A stretch of 6,042 nt of DNA from Bacteroidales bacterium UBA1797 (GCA_002319885.1 DCFT01000179.1:1770-7811); one strand, 5' to 3'. Counted from the first letter of the stretch, positions 1-6,021 are shown. The notes: generated by a model from the letters alone, not told the origin. A program made the numbers and translations.

Positions 1-1
1 T

Positions 2-21
2 AGCTATCGGGAGCTATCGGG
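2..21. repeat. Two tandem copies of a 10-base unit
   Basis: The unit AGCTATCGGG occurs twice in immediate succession (2-11 and 12-21) at the very edge of the window, so the array may continue outside it. It lies beyond the 3' end of the minus-strand uxs gene, in non-coding DNA. Each unit starts with the palindrome AGCT. No function is visible; it may be the end of a dispersed repeat. Confidence 0.6.
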
Positions 22-27
22 ACGGAA

Positions 28-65
28 CTTTGTGCTCTTAGTGTTAATCCTTTGTGACCTTTGTG
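28..65. repeat. Degenerate CTTTGTG short-period repeat
   Basis: CTTTGTG occurs at 28-34, 50-56 and 59-65, with the variant CTTAGTG at 37-43. The spacing is 9 bases, apart from one longer step of 13. The tract is non-coding and lies downstream of uxs. It resembles G/T-rich dispersed intergenic repeats that I recall from Bacteroidota genomes, but membership in a named family cannot be shown from one copy. No intrinsic terminator for uxs (stem plus T-run) is visible anywhere in 1-126. Confidence 0.5.
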
Positions 66-126
66 GTTATTTGATTTCACCTTTTCCACAGCCTCAGGTA
101 GAAACAGGGAGGAACAGGAGTTAAAA

Positions 127-1062
127 TTACTTTATTACACTTCTGAAATACTCTACCGTCTTTGCCAGACCAGTCTCGGCATCAACCTTTGGTGACCAGC
201 CCAGTTCTTTTTTTGCCAGGGAAATATCAGGTTTACGCTGTTGGGGATCATCCTGTGGTAGAGGAAGATAAACAATTTTTGATTTTGACCCCGTCATTTT
301 TATGATCATTCCGGCCAGGTCATTTATAGTTATCTCAACAGGATTTCCAAGATTTACCGGACCCGTAAAACTATCGGGAGTAGCCATCAGTTTAATAAAA
401 CCATCTATCAGATCGTCGATATACTGAAAACTGCGCGTATGAGACCCGTCGCCGTATACAGTAATATTCTCTCCTTTAAGAGCCTGGACAATAAAGTTTG
501 AAACAACCCTGCCATCGTTGGAATTCATCTTCGGGCCATAGGTATTGAATATCCTGGCAATTTTTATGCGGACTTTATTCTGATCGTGATAATTCATAAA
601 AAGTGTTTCGGCACATCTCTTTCCCTCGTCATAACATGCCCTCGGTCCCAGGGGATTGACATTTCCCCAGTAGGCCTCATTCTGCGGATGTACTTCAGGA
701 TCACCATAAACCTCACTGGTGGAAGCCTGCATGATCTTCGACTTTGTTCGTTTTGCCAGCCCCAGCGTATTGATAGCGCCCATCACCGACGTTTTGATCG
801 TCTTTATCCCATTATACTGATAGTGTATCGGGGAAGCCGGACAGGCAAGATTATAGATCTCATCTGTCTCAATGTAAACCGGCATTGTCACATCGTGACG
901 AATAAGTTCAAAATACGGATTTTTGAGAAGATGGATTATATTCATCTTCGACCCTGTAAAATAGTTATCGAGACAAACAACCTCATTTCCCATTTCAAGT
1001 AACCGTTCACACAGGTGAGATCCGATAAATCCGGCGCCGCCGGTGACGAGTATTCGTTTCAT
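127..1062 (-). CDS. uxs: UDP-glucuronate decarboxylase (UDP-xylose synthase), extended SDR family
   Basis: Soluble cytoplasmic enzyme predicted to bind NAD+ and convert UDP-glucuronate to UDP-xylose plus CO2 through a 4-keto intermediate, supplying a pentose donor for surface polysaccharide. The 311 residues match the usual size of bacterial UXS. The Rossmann glycine motif TGGAGFIG is at residues 7-14, and Asp32 after strand 2 fits NAD rather than NADP. The STSEVYG segment (114-120) supplies Glu117, typical of UXS. NPLGPRACYDEGKR (136-149) contains the catalytic Tyr144 and Lys148; the YDEGK form separates UXS from most 4,6-dehydratases and C4 epimerases. RSFQYIDDLIDG (210-221) is the conserved substrate-side motif. 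There is no signal peptide or membrane segment. The ATG start places the glycine motif at the normal distance from the N-terminus. A TAnnTTTG promoter box lies 17 bases upstream. No glycan gene cluster is visible around it; the upstream same-strand neighbour is ileS, separated by a repeat. Family certain, exact reaction very likely. Confidence 0.93.
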   Translation of the reverse strand: MKRILVTGGAGFIGSHLCERLLEMGNEVVCLDNYFTGSKMNIIHLLKNPYFELIRHDVTMPVYIETDEIYNLACPASPIHYQYNGIKTIKTSVMGAINTLGLAKRTKSKIMQASTSEVYGDPEVHPQNEAYWGNVNPLGPRACYDEGKRCAETLFMNYHDQNKVRIKIARIFNTYGPKMNSNDGRVVSNFIVQALKGENITVYGDGSHTRSFQYIDDLIDGFIKLMATPDSFTGPVNLGNPVEITINDLAGMIIKMTGSKSKIVYLPLPQDDPQQRKPDISLAKKELGWSPKVDAETGLAKTVEYFRSVIK

Positions 1063-1079
1063 TTGTTAAGTTTTACGAA

Positions 1080-1087
1080 CAAATATA
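1080..1087 (-). promoter_or_regulatory. Bacteroidota -7 promoter box for uxs
   Basis: Reading the minus strand, TATATTTG matches the Bacteroidota sigma-ABfr -7 consensus TAnnTTTG exactly. It ends 17 bases before the uxs ATG, implying a very short leader of roughly ten bases. A clear -33 TTTG/TTG element is not visible at the right distance. The inverted repeat at 1117-1226 begins about 30 bases further upstream, so it borders the promoter. Confidence 0.6.
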
Positions 1088-1116
1088 GTGATATTGATTC
1101 AGTAATGGTGAGATTA

Positions 1117-1226
1117 AGATTGCTTCGCTACGCTCGCAATGACCAGTTGTCTTATCAGACTCAATCTGACTATAATTACGAAATTAAAATAAATGAGCGG
1201 TCATTGCGAGCGTAGCGAAGCAATCT
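1117..1226. repeat. Perfect 28-bp inverted repeat pair with 54-base spacer (dispersed repeat family A)
   Basis: The arms 1117-1144 and 1199-1226 are exact reverse complements over 28 bases; the core of the left arm is ATTGCTTCGCTACGCTCGC (from 1119). The first mismatched bases are immediately outside the arms. Each arm has a short internal palindrome, ATTGC...GCAAT. The spacer is A/T-rich and contains a small 5-bp hairpin (TCAGA 1155-1159, TCTGA 1165-1169). The element lies between the ileS stop codon, 11 bases away, and the uxs promoter. A third copy matching 20 of 21 bases occurs at 6022-6042, so this is a family and not a one-off hairpin. On the minus strand a transcript from ileS would fold into a long stem, but no T-run follows, so it is not a classical intrinsic terminator. 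A MITE-like or BIME-like mobile repeat is the best description. Confidence 0.85.
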
Positions 1227-1237
1227 CCCTGGTTATC

Positions 1238-4200
1238 TTAGAGATTTCTCTTCACCACCACCTTTACCACAACCTCATCTATCTCAACATTGTTTATATT
1301 GTCTCCCGTGAAATTCCGGGCGAGACCGACCTTTGTTGCTAGTGTCTGGGAGGCAATATATGAAGCATGTCTTGTTACGGCTTCATGTACAAACTCATTG
1401 TCTTCAATAAGAACGGTTATTTTATCCGTAACATCGAAACCATTCTCCTTACGGATATTCTGGATCCTGTTAACAAACTCTCTCGCTATACCTTCATAAC
1501 GCAGTTCATCCGATACTGTTATATCGAGAGCGACCGTCAGCTTTCCTTCATTGGCAACCTGCCAACCCGGAATATCCTCCGATATTATTTCAACATCCTC
1601 GGAGGTAAGAACTATCTGTTGCCCGTTTATTATGACCTCATGTTTCCCCGTGTTCTCAAAAGCCATGATCTCCTGTGGAGAGAATACAGCTATTGCATTG
1701 CTGATCTCTTTCATCGCTTTGCCATACCTCGGGCCAAGTGTCTTGAAATTTGGTTTGATCTTCTTCACCAGAATAGAAGCGGTGTCGTCGATATACTCAA
1801 CTTCCTTCACGTTGACTTCGGCAAGTATCAGATCTTTAACAGCTTCAAATTTCTCCCTGAAATATTTATCGGGAACGGGAATCATTATCCTTGCCAGTGG
1901 CTGACGGACTTTAATACTTACTTTTCTTCGTAAGCCAAGGATCATTGAGGATATTTTCTGTGCGATATCCATTCTCTCCTCCAGAGCCTTATCAATAAGT
2001 GTTTCATCATATTCAGGGAAGAGAACAAGATGAACCGAGTTTTCTTTATGTCTTCCTGTGATACTGTTGAGGTCGCAGAAGACCCTGTCCATATAAAATG
2101 GTGCAATAGGAGCTGCAAGCTGGCTGACAGTTTCAAGACAAACATAAAGGGTCTGGTATGCGGCAACTTTATCCTTGTCATATTCCCCTCCCCAGTAACG
2201 CTTCCTGTTAAGCCTTACGTACCAGTTACTCAGGTTCTCAGTAACAAAATCCTGTATTAAGCGTCCTGCCCGTGTAAGATCATAGTCATTATAACAATTA
2301 CCTACTTCTTTAACCAGTGAGTTAAGTAGCGAGATTATCCAGCGGTCAATCTCCGGTCTCTCACTCACAGGGATCTCCTTTTCGGAATATCTGAAATTGT
2401 CAACATTTGCGTAGAGAGAAAAGAAGGAATAGGTATTATATAATGTTCCAAAGAACTTACGTTTAACTTCATCAACGCCCGATATGTCGAACTTAAGATT
2501 ATCCCAGGGCTGTGAGTTGGTTATCATATACCATCGCAGGGGATCTGAACCATGTTCTTCGATGGCAGAAAAGGCGTCGACAGCATTACCCAGCCTCTTC
2601 GACATTTTGTTCCCGTTCTTATCCAGTACGAGTCCGTTTGAGATAATATTCTTAAAGGCCACGGAGTCAGAGATCATGGTAGATATGGCATGAAGGGTAA
2701 AGAACCAGCCTCTTGTCTGGTCAACGCCCTCGGCAACATAATCGGCCGGGTACATCTCGCTGAAATTTTCCTTATTCTCAAAAGGATAGTGTACCTGGGC
2801 ATAAGGCATGGCGCCAGAATCGAACCATCCGTCGATGAGGTCGGTCTCGCGGGTCATTTTCTTCCCGGTATCGCTTACAAGAAAGATATCATCGACAAAA
2901 GGCCGGTGAAGATCAAAATGTTCATAGTTCTCCGGTGAATTGTCTCCTTCTTTAAAATCTGCCAGGGGATTCTTTTTCATGAATCCGGCTTTTATTGACC
3001 TTTCAATCTCTGTTTTCAGTTCCGTAGCTGAACCTATGCATTTTTCCTCTTTTTTGTCTTCTGTGATCCAGATAGGAAGAGGTGTTCCCCAGTAACGTGA
3101 ACGTGAGAGGTTCCAGTCAACAAGATTCTCGAGCCATTTTCCGAATCTTCCCGATCCTGTTGATGGAGGCTTCCAGTTAATGGTATTATTAAGCTCTATC
3201 ATACGGTCGCGGAAGGCTGTTGTACGGATGAACCAGGCATCGAGAGGATAATATAAAACCGGTTTGTCTGTTCTCCAGCAATGAGGATAGCTGTGTATAT
3301 GCTTCTCAATCCTGAAAACTTTACCCTGTTGTTTGAGCATTACAGCTATTTCAACATCAATAGTTTCAGCATCGGGGGGGAGACTTGAGTCATATTCATT
3401 TTTAACAGGATGACCTTCGAAAGGTGCATATGTTTTTATATTGACATTTTGCTTAACAAAGGAAGCATCAAGATCAGCAACCGGTACCATATAACCTCGC
3501 TTATCTACCATAGGACCGAAAGAGCCGTCTTTCCTTTTAACAAGAAGGGGAGGTACCCCGTTTTCCTTTCCTACGCGGTAGTCGTCGGCGCCAAAGGTAG
3601 GGGCAATATGGACTATTCCGGTACCATCTTCAGTTGTGACAAAATCACCTGTTAACACGCGGAATGCACCTTCTCCCGGGTTCATCCAGTCGATAAGCTG
3701 TTCGTAATTAATACCTTCAAGTTCTGAGCCTTTGAATTCGCCTGATACTCTGAAAGGGATCTTCTTATCACCCTGTTTATATTCTGATAATTCCAGTGAA
3801 GCGTTCGACCCGGGGAATAAGGCATTGAGCAGATCTTTTGCTATAATTACTGTAATAGGATCACCCGAATACGGATTGAAGCTTCGTACTTTAATGTAAA
3901 CAATATCTTTCCCTACTGCCAGGGCAGTGTTTGAAGGAAGTGTCCATGGTGTGGTGGTCCACGCCATCATATGTAAGTCAGTTGTATCGGTGTTCTTATA
4001 GAGGAACTCCGATTTCTTATCCCTTGTAAGTTTAAACAGGGCAATACAGGTAGTATCTTTTACATCGCGGTAGCAACCGGGAAGGTTAAGCTCATGCGAG
4101 CTCAGTCCGGTACCTGCTGCCGGGGAATATGGCTGAATGGTATAGCCTTTATAAAGATGTCCTTTTTTGTATAGTTGCTGAAGGAGCCACCAGAGTGTTT

Positions 4201-4690
4201 CTATATACCGGTTATCATAAGTCACATAAGGGTGATCCATATTGACCCAGTATCCCATTTTCCGTGTGAGATCTTCCCACAGGTCGGTATATCTCATTAC
4301 CGCCTTTCGGCATTCCTTATTGTAATCCTCAATGGAAATATATTTAGAGGAAGATTTATTTCCGATATCTTCTTTTGTAATGCCCAGAGCTGTTTCAACC
4401 CCGAGTTCTACAGGCAGCCCATGAGTATCCCATCCCGCCTTACGTTTCACCTCATAACCGCATTGTGTTTTGAAACGGCAGATTGCGTCCTTGATCGTAC
4501 GTGCCATCACATGATGAATGCCGGGGATCCCGTTTGCAGAAGGAGGACCTTCATAAAACACAAATTCACCTTTCCCGTTCACCTCACGGATGCTTCTGTT
4601 GAATGTATCATTCTCATCCCATGTATTGAGAATCTCTTTATTTACCTTCGAAAGATCAAGACCTTTATATTCAGGAAACCGTTTCCCCAT
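1238..4690 (-). CDS. ileS: Isoleucyl-tRNA synthetase, IleS2 type
   Basis: Class Ia enzyme that activates isoleucine with ATP and charges tRNA-Ile in the cytoplasm. Its 1150 residues exceed bacterial type-1 IleRS (about 900-940) and match the eukaryote-like IleS2 type. Order of parts: catalytic core with PPSANGIPGIHHV (49-61), where the HIGH signature reads G57-I58-H59-H60; GWDTHGLPVE (86-95); CP1 editing domain with TTTPWTLPSN (245-254) and GTGIVHIAPTFGADDY (356-371), whose His361 and Asp370 correspond to editing residues of the E. coli enzyme; WFDSGAMPYA (622-631); KMSKR loop (695-699); anticodon-binding helical region with WYVRLNRKRYW (823-833); and a C-terminal extension from about 980 with no cysteine cluster, so the type-1 zinc finger is absent. 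The ATG start gives the usual IleS2 N-terminus, is preceded by an A/T-rich leader without Shine-Dalgarno and has a promoter box 45 bases upstream. The leader is too short for a T-box. The reading frame is intact. Confidence 0.98.
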   Translation of the reverse strand: MGKRFPEYKGLDLSKVNKEILNTWDENDTFNRSIREVNGKGEFVFYEGPPSANGIPGIHHVMARTIKDAICRFKTQCGYEVKRKAGWDTHGLPVELGVETALGITKEDIGNKSSSKYISIEDYNKECRKAVMRYTDLWEDLTRKMGYWVNMDHPYVTYDNRYIETLWWLLQQLYKKGHLYKGYTIQPYSPAAGTGLSSHELNLPGCYRDVKDTTCIALFKLTRDKKSEFLYKNTDTTDLHMMAWTTTPWTLPSNTALAVGKDIVYIKVRSFNPYSGDPITVIIAKDLLNALFPGSNASLELSEYKQGDKKIPFRVSGEFKGSELEGINYEQLIDWMNPGEGAFRVLTGDFVTTEDGTGIVHIAPTFGADDYRVGKENGVPPLLVKRKDGSFGPMVDKRGYMVPVADLDASFVKQNVNIKTYAPFEGHPVKNEYDSSLPPDAETIDVEIAVMLKQQGKVFRIEKHIHSYPHCWRTDKPVLYYPLDAWFIRTTAFRDRMIELNNTINWKPPSTGSGRFGKWLENLVDWNLSRSRYWGTPLPIWITEDKKEEKCIGSATELKTEIERSIKAGFMKKNPLADFKEGDNSPENYEHFDLHRPFVDDIFLVSDTGKKMTRETDLIDGWFDSGAMPYAQVHYPFENKENFSEMYPADYVAEGVDQTRGWFFTLHAISTMISDSVAFKNIISNGLVLDKNGNKMSKRLGNAVDAFSAIEEHGSDPLRWYMITNSQPWDNLKFDISGVDEVKRKFFGTLYNTYSFFSLYANVDNFRYSEKEIPVSERPEIDRWIISLLNSLVKEVGNCYNDYDLTRAGRLIQDFVTENLSNWYVRLNRKRYWGGEYDKDKVAAYQTLYVCLETVSQLAAPIAPFYMDRVFCDLNSITGRHKENSVHLVLFPEYDETLIDKALEERMDIAQKISSMILGLRRKVSIKVRQPLARIMIPVPDKYFREKFEAVKDLILAEVNVKEVEYIDDTASILVKKIKPNFKTLGPRYGKAMKEISNAIAVFSPQEIMAFENTGKHEVIINGQQIVLTSEDVEIISEDIPGWQVANEGKLTVALDITVSDELRYEGIAREFVNRIQNIRKENGFDVTDKITVLIEDNEFVHEAVTRHASYIASQTLATKVGLARNFTGDNINNVEIDEVVVKVVVKRNL

Positions 4691-4735
4691 TGTATCAAAT
4701 AGTTATTGTTTATTGTATTAAATAAAAAATTCGGA

Positions 4736-4743
4736 CAAAGATA
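4736..4743 (-). promoter_or_regulatory. Bacteroidota -7 promoter box for ileS
   Basis: On the minus strand TATCTTTG matches TAnnTTTG exactly and ends 45 bases before the ileS ATG, giving a leader of about 35-40 bases. No convincing -33 TTTG element is seen at the usual spacing. An 8-bp perfect palindrome CTCCGGAG (4782-4789) sits about 40 bases upstream of the box and could bind a regulator, though one short palindrome is weak evidence. Confidence 0.6.
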
Positions 4744-4813
4744 GCAAATTTAGTAATTAAATCAGCGTCTCCGTTCATCATCTCCGGAGTTCTCTGTCTT
4801 TATTGGTCTCAGT

Positions 4814-4836
4814 CCCCTCGCCCCTCTTAATGGAGG
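4814..4836. repeat. Degenerate unit of the C-run/G-run repeat (family B)
   Basis: This stretch repeats the plan of the two better units that follow: a C-run, a two- or three-base break, a second C-run, a short loop containing TTAAT, then a purine arm GGAGG. CCTC (4823-4826) pairs with GAGG (4833-4836). It looks like a decayed copy lying in the same orientation as the unit at 4850-4876. Similarity is by eye only. Confidence 0.4.
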
Positions 4837-4849
4837 TATTACCCCCTTG

Positions 4850-4949
4850 CCCCCCCTGCCCCCCCTGAAGGGGGGGAAATTCTCTCACATCTAGACAAAT
4901 TTCAATTATTGACAGGGATTTTACCCCCCTTCAGGGGGGCAGGGGGGCC
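4850..4949. repeat. C-run/G-run repeat, two units in inverted orientation (family B)
   Basis: Unit 1 (4850-4876) reads C7-TG-C7-TGAA-G7. Unit 2 (4924-4949) reads C6-TTCA-G6-CA-G6-CC, which is the reverse complement of unit 1 with each run one base shorter. Within each unit the C-run and G-run around TGAA/TTCA form a 6- or 7-bp hairpin, and the two units could also pair with each other across a 47-base A/T-rich spacer. The spacer contains the odd palindrome TCAAT-T-ATTGA (4902-4912). The element lies upstream of both divergent genes ileS and the sirtuin, so it cannot terminate either. It fits a dispersed palindromic intergenic repeat. I recall similar C-run/G-run repeats from Bacteroidota intergenic DNA, but no search was possible. 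Confidence 0.75.
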
Positions 4950-4973
4950 TTTCAACAGTCCGGAATTTCACTC

Positions 4974-4992
4974 TCCGTCCCTCCGTCCCTCC
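4974..4992. repeat. TCCGTCCC tandem repeat, about 2.4 copies
   Basis: TCCGTCCC occurs at 4974-4981 and 4982-4989, followed by a partial TCC. The strictly pyrimidine-plus-G tract ends 14 bases before the sirtuin -7 box, so it occupies the place where a -33 element would be expected. Copy-number slippage here would change promoter spacing, but whether it varies cannot be told from one sequence. Confidence 0.55.
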
Positions 4993-5006
4993 TTCATTCT
5001 ATTTAC

Positions 5007-5014
5007 TAACTTTG
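5007..5014 (+). promoter_or_regulatory. Bacteroidota -7 promoter box for the sirtuin/GIY-YIG pair
   Basis: TAACTTTG matches TAnnTTTG exactly and ends 20 bases before the sirtuin ATG, implying a leader of around 12-15 bases. The expected -33 region is occupied by the TCCGTCCC tandem repeat and shows no TTTG. The leader is A/T-rich with no Shine-Dalgarno site, as is usual in this phylum. Confidence 0.6.
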
Positions 5015-5034
5015 CATAATTAAATCCAATAACT

Positions 5035-5730
5035 ATGAAAAAACTAGTTGTCTTAACCGGTGCCGGAATGAGCTCCGAGAGCGGAATAAAAACCTTCAGG
5101 GATTCCGGCGGACTATGGGAAGAATATGATGTTGAAGAAGTAGCAACACCAAAGGCCTGGGTGAAGAACAGGGAACTGGTACTGAGGTTTTATAACGAGA
5201 GAAGAAGACAGCTGGCATCGAGTAAGCCAAATGCCGGACATATCGGACTGGCACAACTAGAAAAATATTTTGATGTGCAGATCATAACACAAAATATCGA
5301 TGATCTGCATGAACGTGCCGGAAGCACAAAAGTTTTGCATCTTCACGGTGAACTGACAAAAGCCAGAAGCACTGCCGATCCTTCACTCATTTATGATATC
5401 GGCTATAAGGATATTAATCCGGGTGACAATTGTGAGAAAGGCAGTCAGCTGCGGCCTCACATAGTCTGGTTTGGTGAAGCCGTGCCAAATATGGAAGAGG
5501 CAGCCGATCTCACCGGCAATGCCGATATATTTGTTGTGGTAGGGTCTTCTTTAAATGTCTATCCGGCAGCAGGACTGATCAGCTATGCGCCGGCAAAAGC
5601 ATCTCTCTGGCTTATAGATCCTAAGGAGGTTGTTATTCCGGTTAACAGGAAGGTGGAGGTGATAATGGAAACTGCATCTAAAGGAGTTGCGATACTGACA
5701 GAACGATTATTGGATATTTATAGCAAATGA
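5035..5730 (+). CDS. SIR2-family NAD-dependent protein deacylase, CobB/SIRT5-like, lacking the zinc cysteines
   Basis: Predicted cytoplasmic sirtuin that removes acyl groups from lysine side chains using NAD+, releasing nicotinamide and O-acyl-ADP-ribose. At 231 residues it is a compact bacterial sirtuin. Visible motifs in order: GAGMSSESGIKTFR (9-22) for NAD; FYNERRRQL (52-60), whose Tyr53 and Arg56 correspond to the pair that selects succinyl/malonyl-lysine in SIRT5 and E. coli CobB; TQNIDDLHERAG (85-96); HLHGEL (102-107) with catalytic His104; LRPHIVWFGEAVP (139-151); and VVGSSLNVYPAAGL (168-181). The region that normally carries four zinc-binding cysteines (about 108-138) has only Cys133, so the structural zinc is probably absent. 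The start codon sits directly before the first strand of the Rossmann fold. Its stop overlaps the next gene by four bases (ATGA), so the two are probably co-transcribed. Family is certain; the preferred acyl substrate is inferred. Confidence 0.93.
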   Translation: MKKLVVLTGAGMSSESGIKTFRDSGGLWEEYDVEEVATPKAWVKNRELVLRFYNERRRQLASSKPNAGHIGLAQLEKYFDVQIITQNIDDLHERAGSTKVLHLHGELTKARSTADPSLIYDIGYKDINPGDNCEKGSQLRPHIVWFGEAVPNMEEAADLTGNADIFVVVGSSLNVYPAAGLISYAPAKASLWLIDPKEVVIPVNRKVEVIMETASKGVAILTERLLDIYSK

Positions 5731-6002
5731 AAGGATTTGTATATATCATGACAAATAACAATAATTCTGTTCTTTACACCGGAGTTACCTCGGATTTAAA
5801 AGGACGTGTAAATCAGCATATATCAAAGAAATATGTAAAAAGCTTTTCTTCCCGATATAACATTTGTAAACTGGTTTATTATGAAAGTTTGGATACAATA
5901 GGGGAAGCTATAAAAAGAGAAAAACAGATAAAAGCGGGGTCCAGGAATAAAAAGATTGAGCTTATAAATGGGATGAATCCGGAATGGAAGGACTTAAGTT
6001 AA
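5727..6002 (+). CDS. Small GIY-YIG nuclease-domain protein (YhbQ/UPF0213-like)
   Basis: A 91-residue stand-alone GIY-YIG domain with no DNA-binding extension. The two signature strands are VYI (5-7) and YTG (17-19), followed by TSDLKGRVNQH (21-31), giving Tyr6, Tyr17, Arg27 and His31 at the spacing of active GIY-YIG nucleases. The C-terminal helix has EAIKREKQIKAGSRNKK (60-76), which supplies the acidic metal ligand (Glu60 or Glu65), and the family ending NPEWKDL (84-90). The length is that of the complete family, so the gene is not truncated. Members are thought to nick or cut DNA, but the role of this subfamily is largely unknown. The ATG overlaps the sirtuin TGA as ATGA, suggesting translational coupling; no separate promoter box was seen. 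A dispersed repeat copy starts 20 bases after the stop, which may be its DNA partner. Family assignment is secure; biochemical activity is inferred from intact residues. Confidence 0.9.
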   Translation: MKGFVYIMTNNNNSVLYTGVTSDLKGRVNQHISKKYVKSFSSRYNICKLVYYESLDTIGEAIKREKQIKAGSRNKKIELINGMNPEWKDLS

Positions 6003-6021
6003 TTTCTTAATAGGAATATGG

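Larger units (their letters stand above)
4691..5034. other. Divergent intergenic region between ileS and the sirtuin gene
   Basis: These 344 bases hold no convincing gene. From left to right they contain the ileS leader and -7 box, the palindrome CTCCGGAG, the family B repeat units (4814-4949), a pyrimidine-rich tandem repeat (4974-4992) and the sirtuin -7 box. The two promoters are about 260 bases apart, pointing away from each other, with the repeat element between them. No tRNA or riboswitch pattern was recognised. Confidence 0.8.

Noticed and set aside
586..1002. Plus-strand open frame of 138 codons opposite uxs
   Set aside because: Antisense to the catalytic half of a clear SDR gene; no promoter box or motif supports it.
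1015..1215. Plus-strand open frame of 66 codons across the uxs start and the inverted repeat
   Set aside because: It begins inside uxs on the opposite strand, runs through the uxs promoter and the repeat, and its translation has no recognisable motif. It is open by chance.
1117..1226. Intrinsic terminator for ileS
   Set aside because: The stem is long and close to the stop codon, but the loop is 54 bases and no T-run follows on the minus strand. A role in 3'-end protection remains possible.
1117..1226. CRISPR array
   Set aside because: Only two arms, in inverted and not direct orientation, with one spacer and no cas genes in the window.
1367..1933. Plus-strand open frame of 188 codons opposite ileS
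   Set aside because: Entirely antisense to a strongly conserved part of IleRS, with a composition typical of a shadow frame and no domain pattern. The other plus-strand frames within 1238-4690 were rejected for the same reason.
1942..2181. Minus-strand open frame of 79 codons in another frame of ileS
   Set aside because: It overlaps the intact ileS frame completely and ileS needs no frameshift to be full length.
4691..4740. T-box or other riboswitch in the ileS leader
   Set aside because: The leader from the predicted promoter is only about 35-40 bases, too short for a T-box, and no conserved T-box sequence is visible.
5727..6002. Homing endonuclease or UvrC fragment
   Set aside because: The gene is a complete stand-alone GIY-YIG domain with the family's own C-terminal NPEWKDL ending; it has neither a homing-type DNA-binding tail nor UvrC helix-hairpin-helix or UVR parts.
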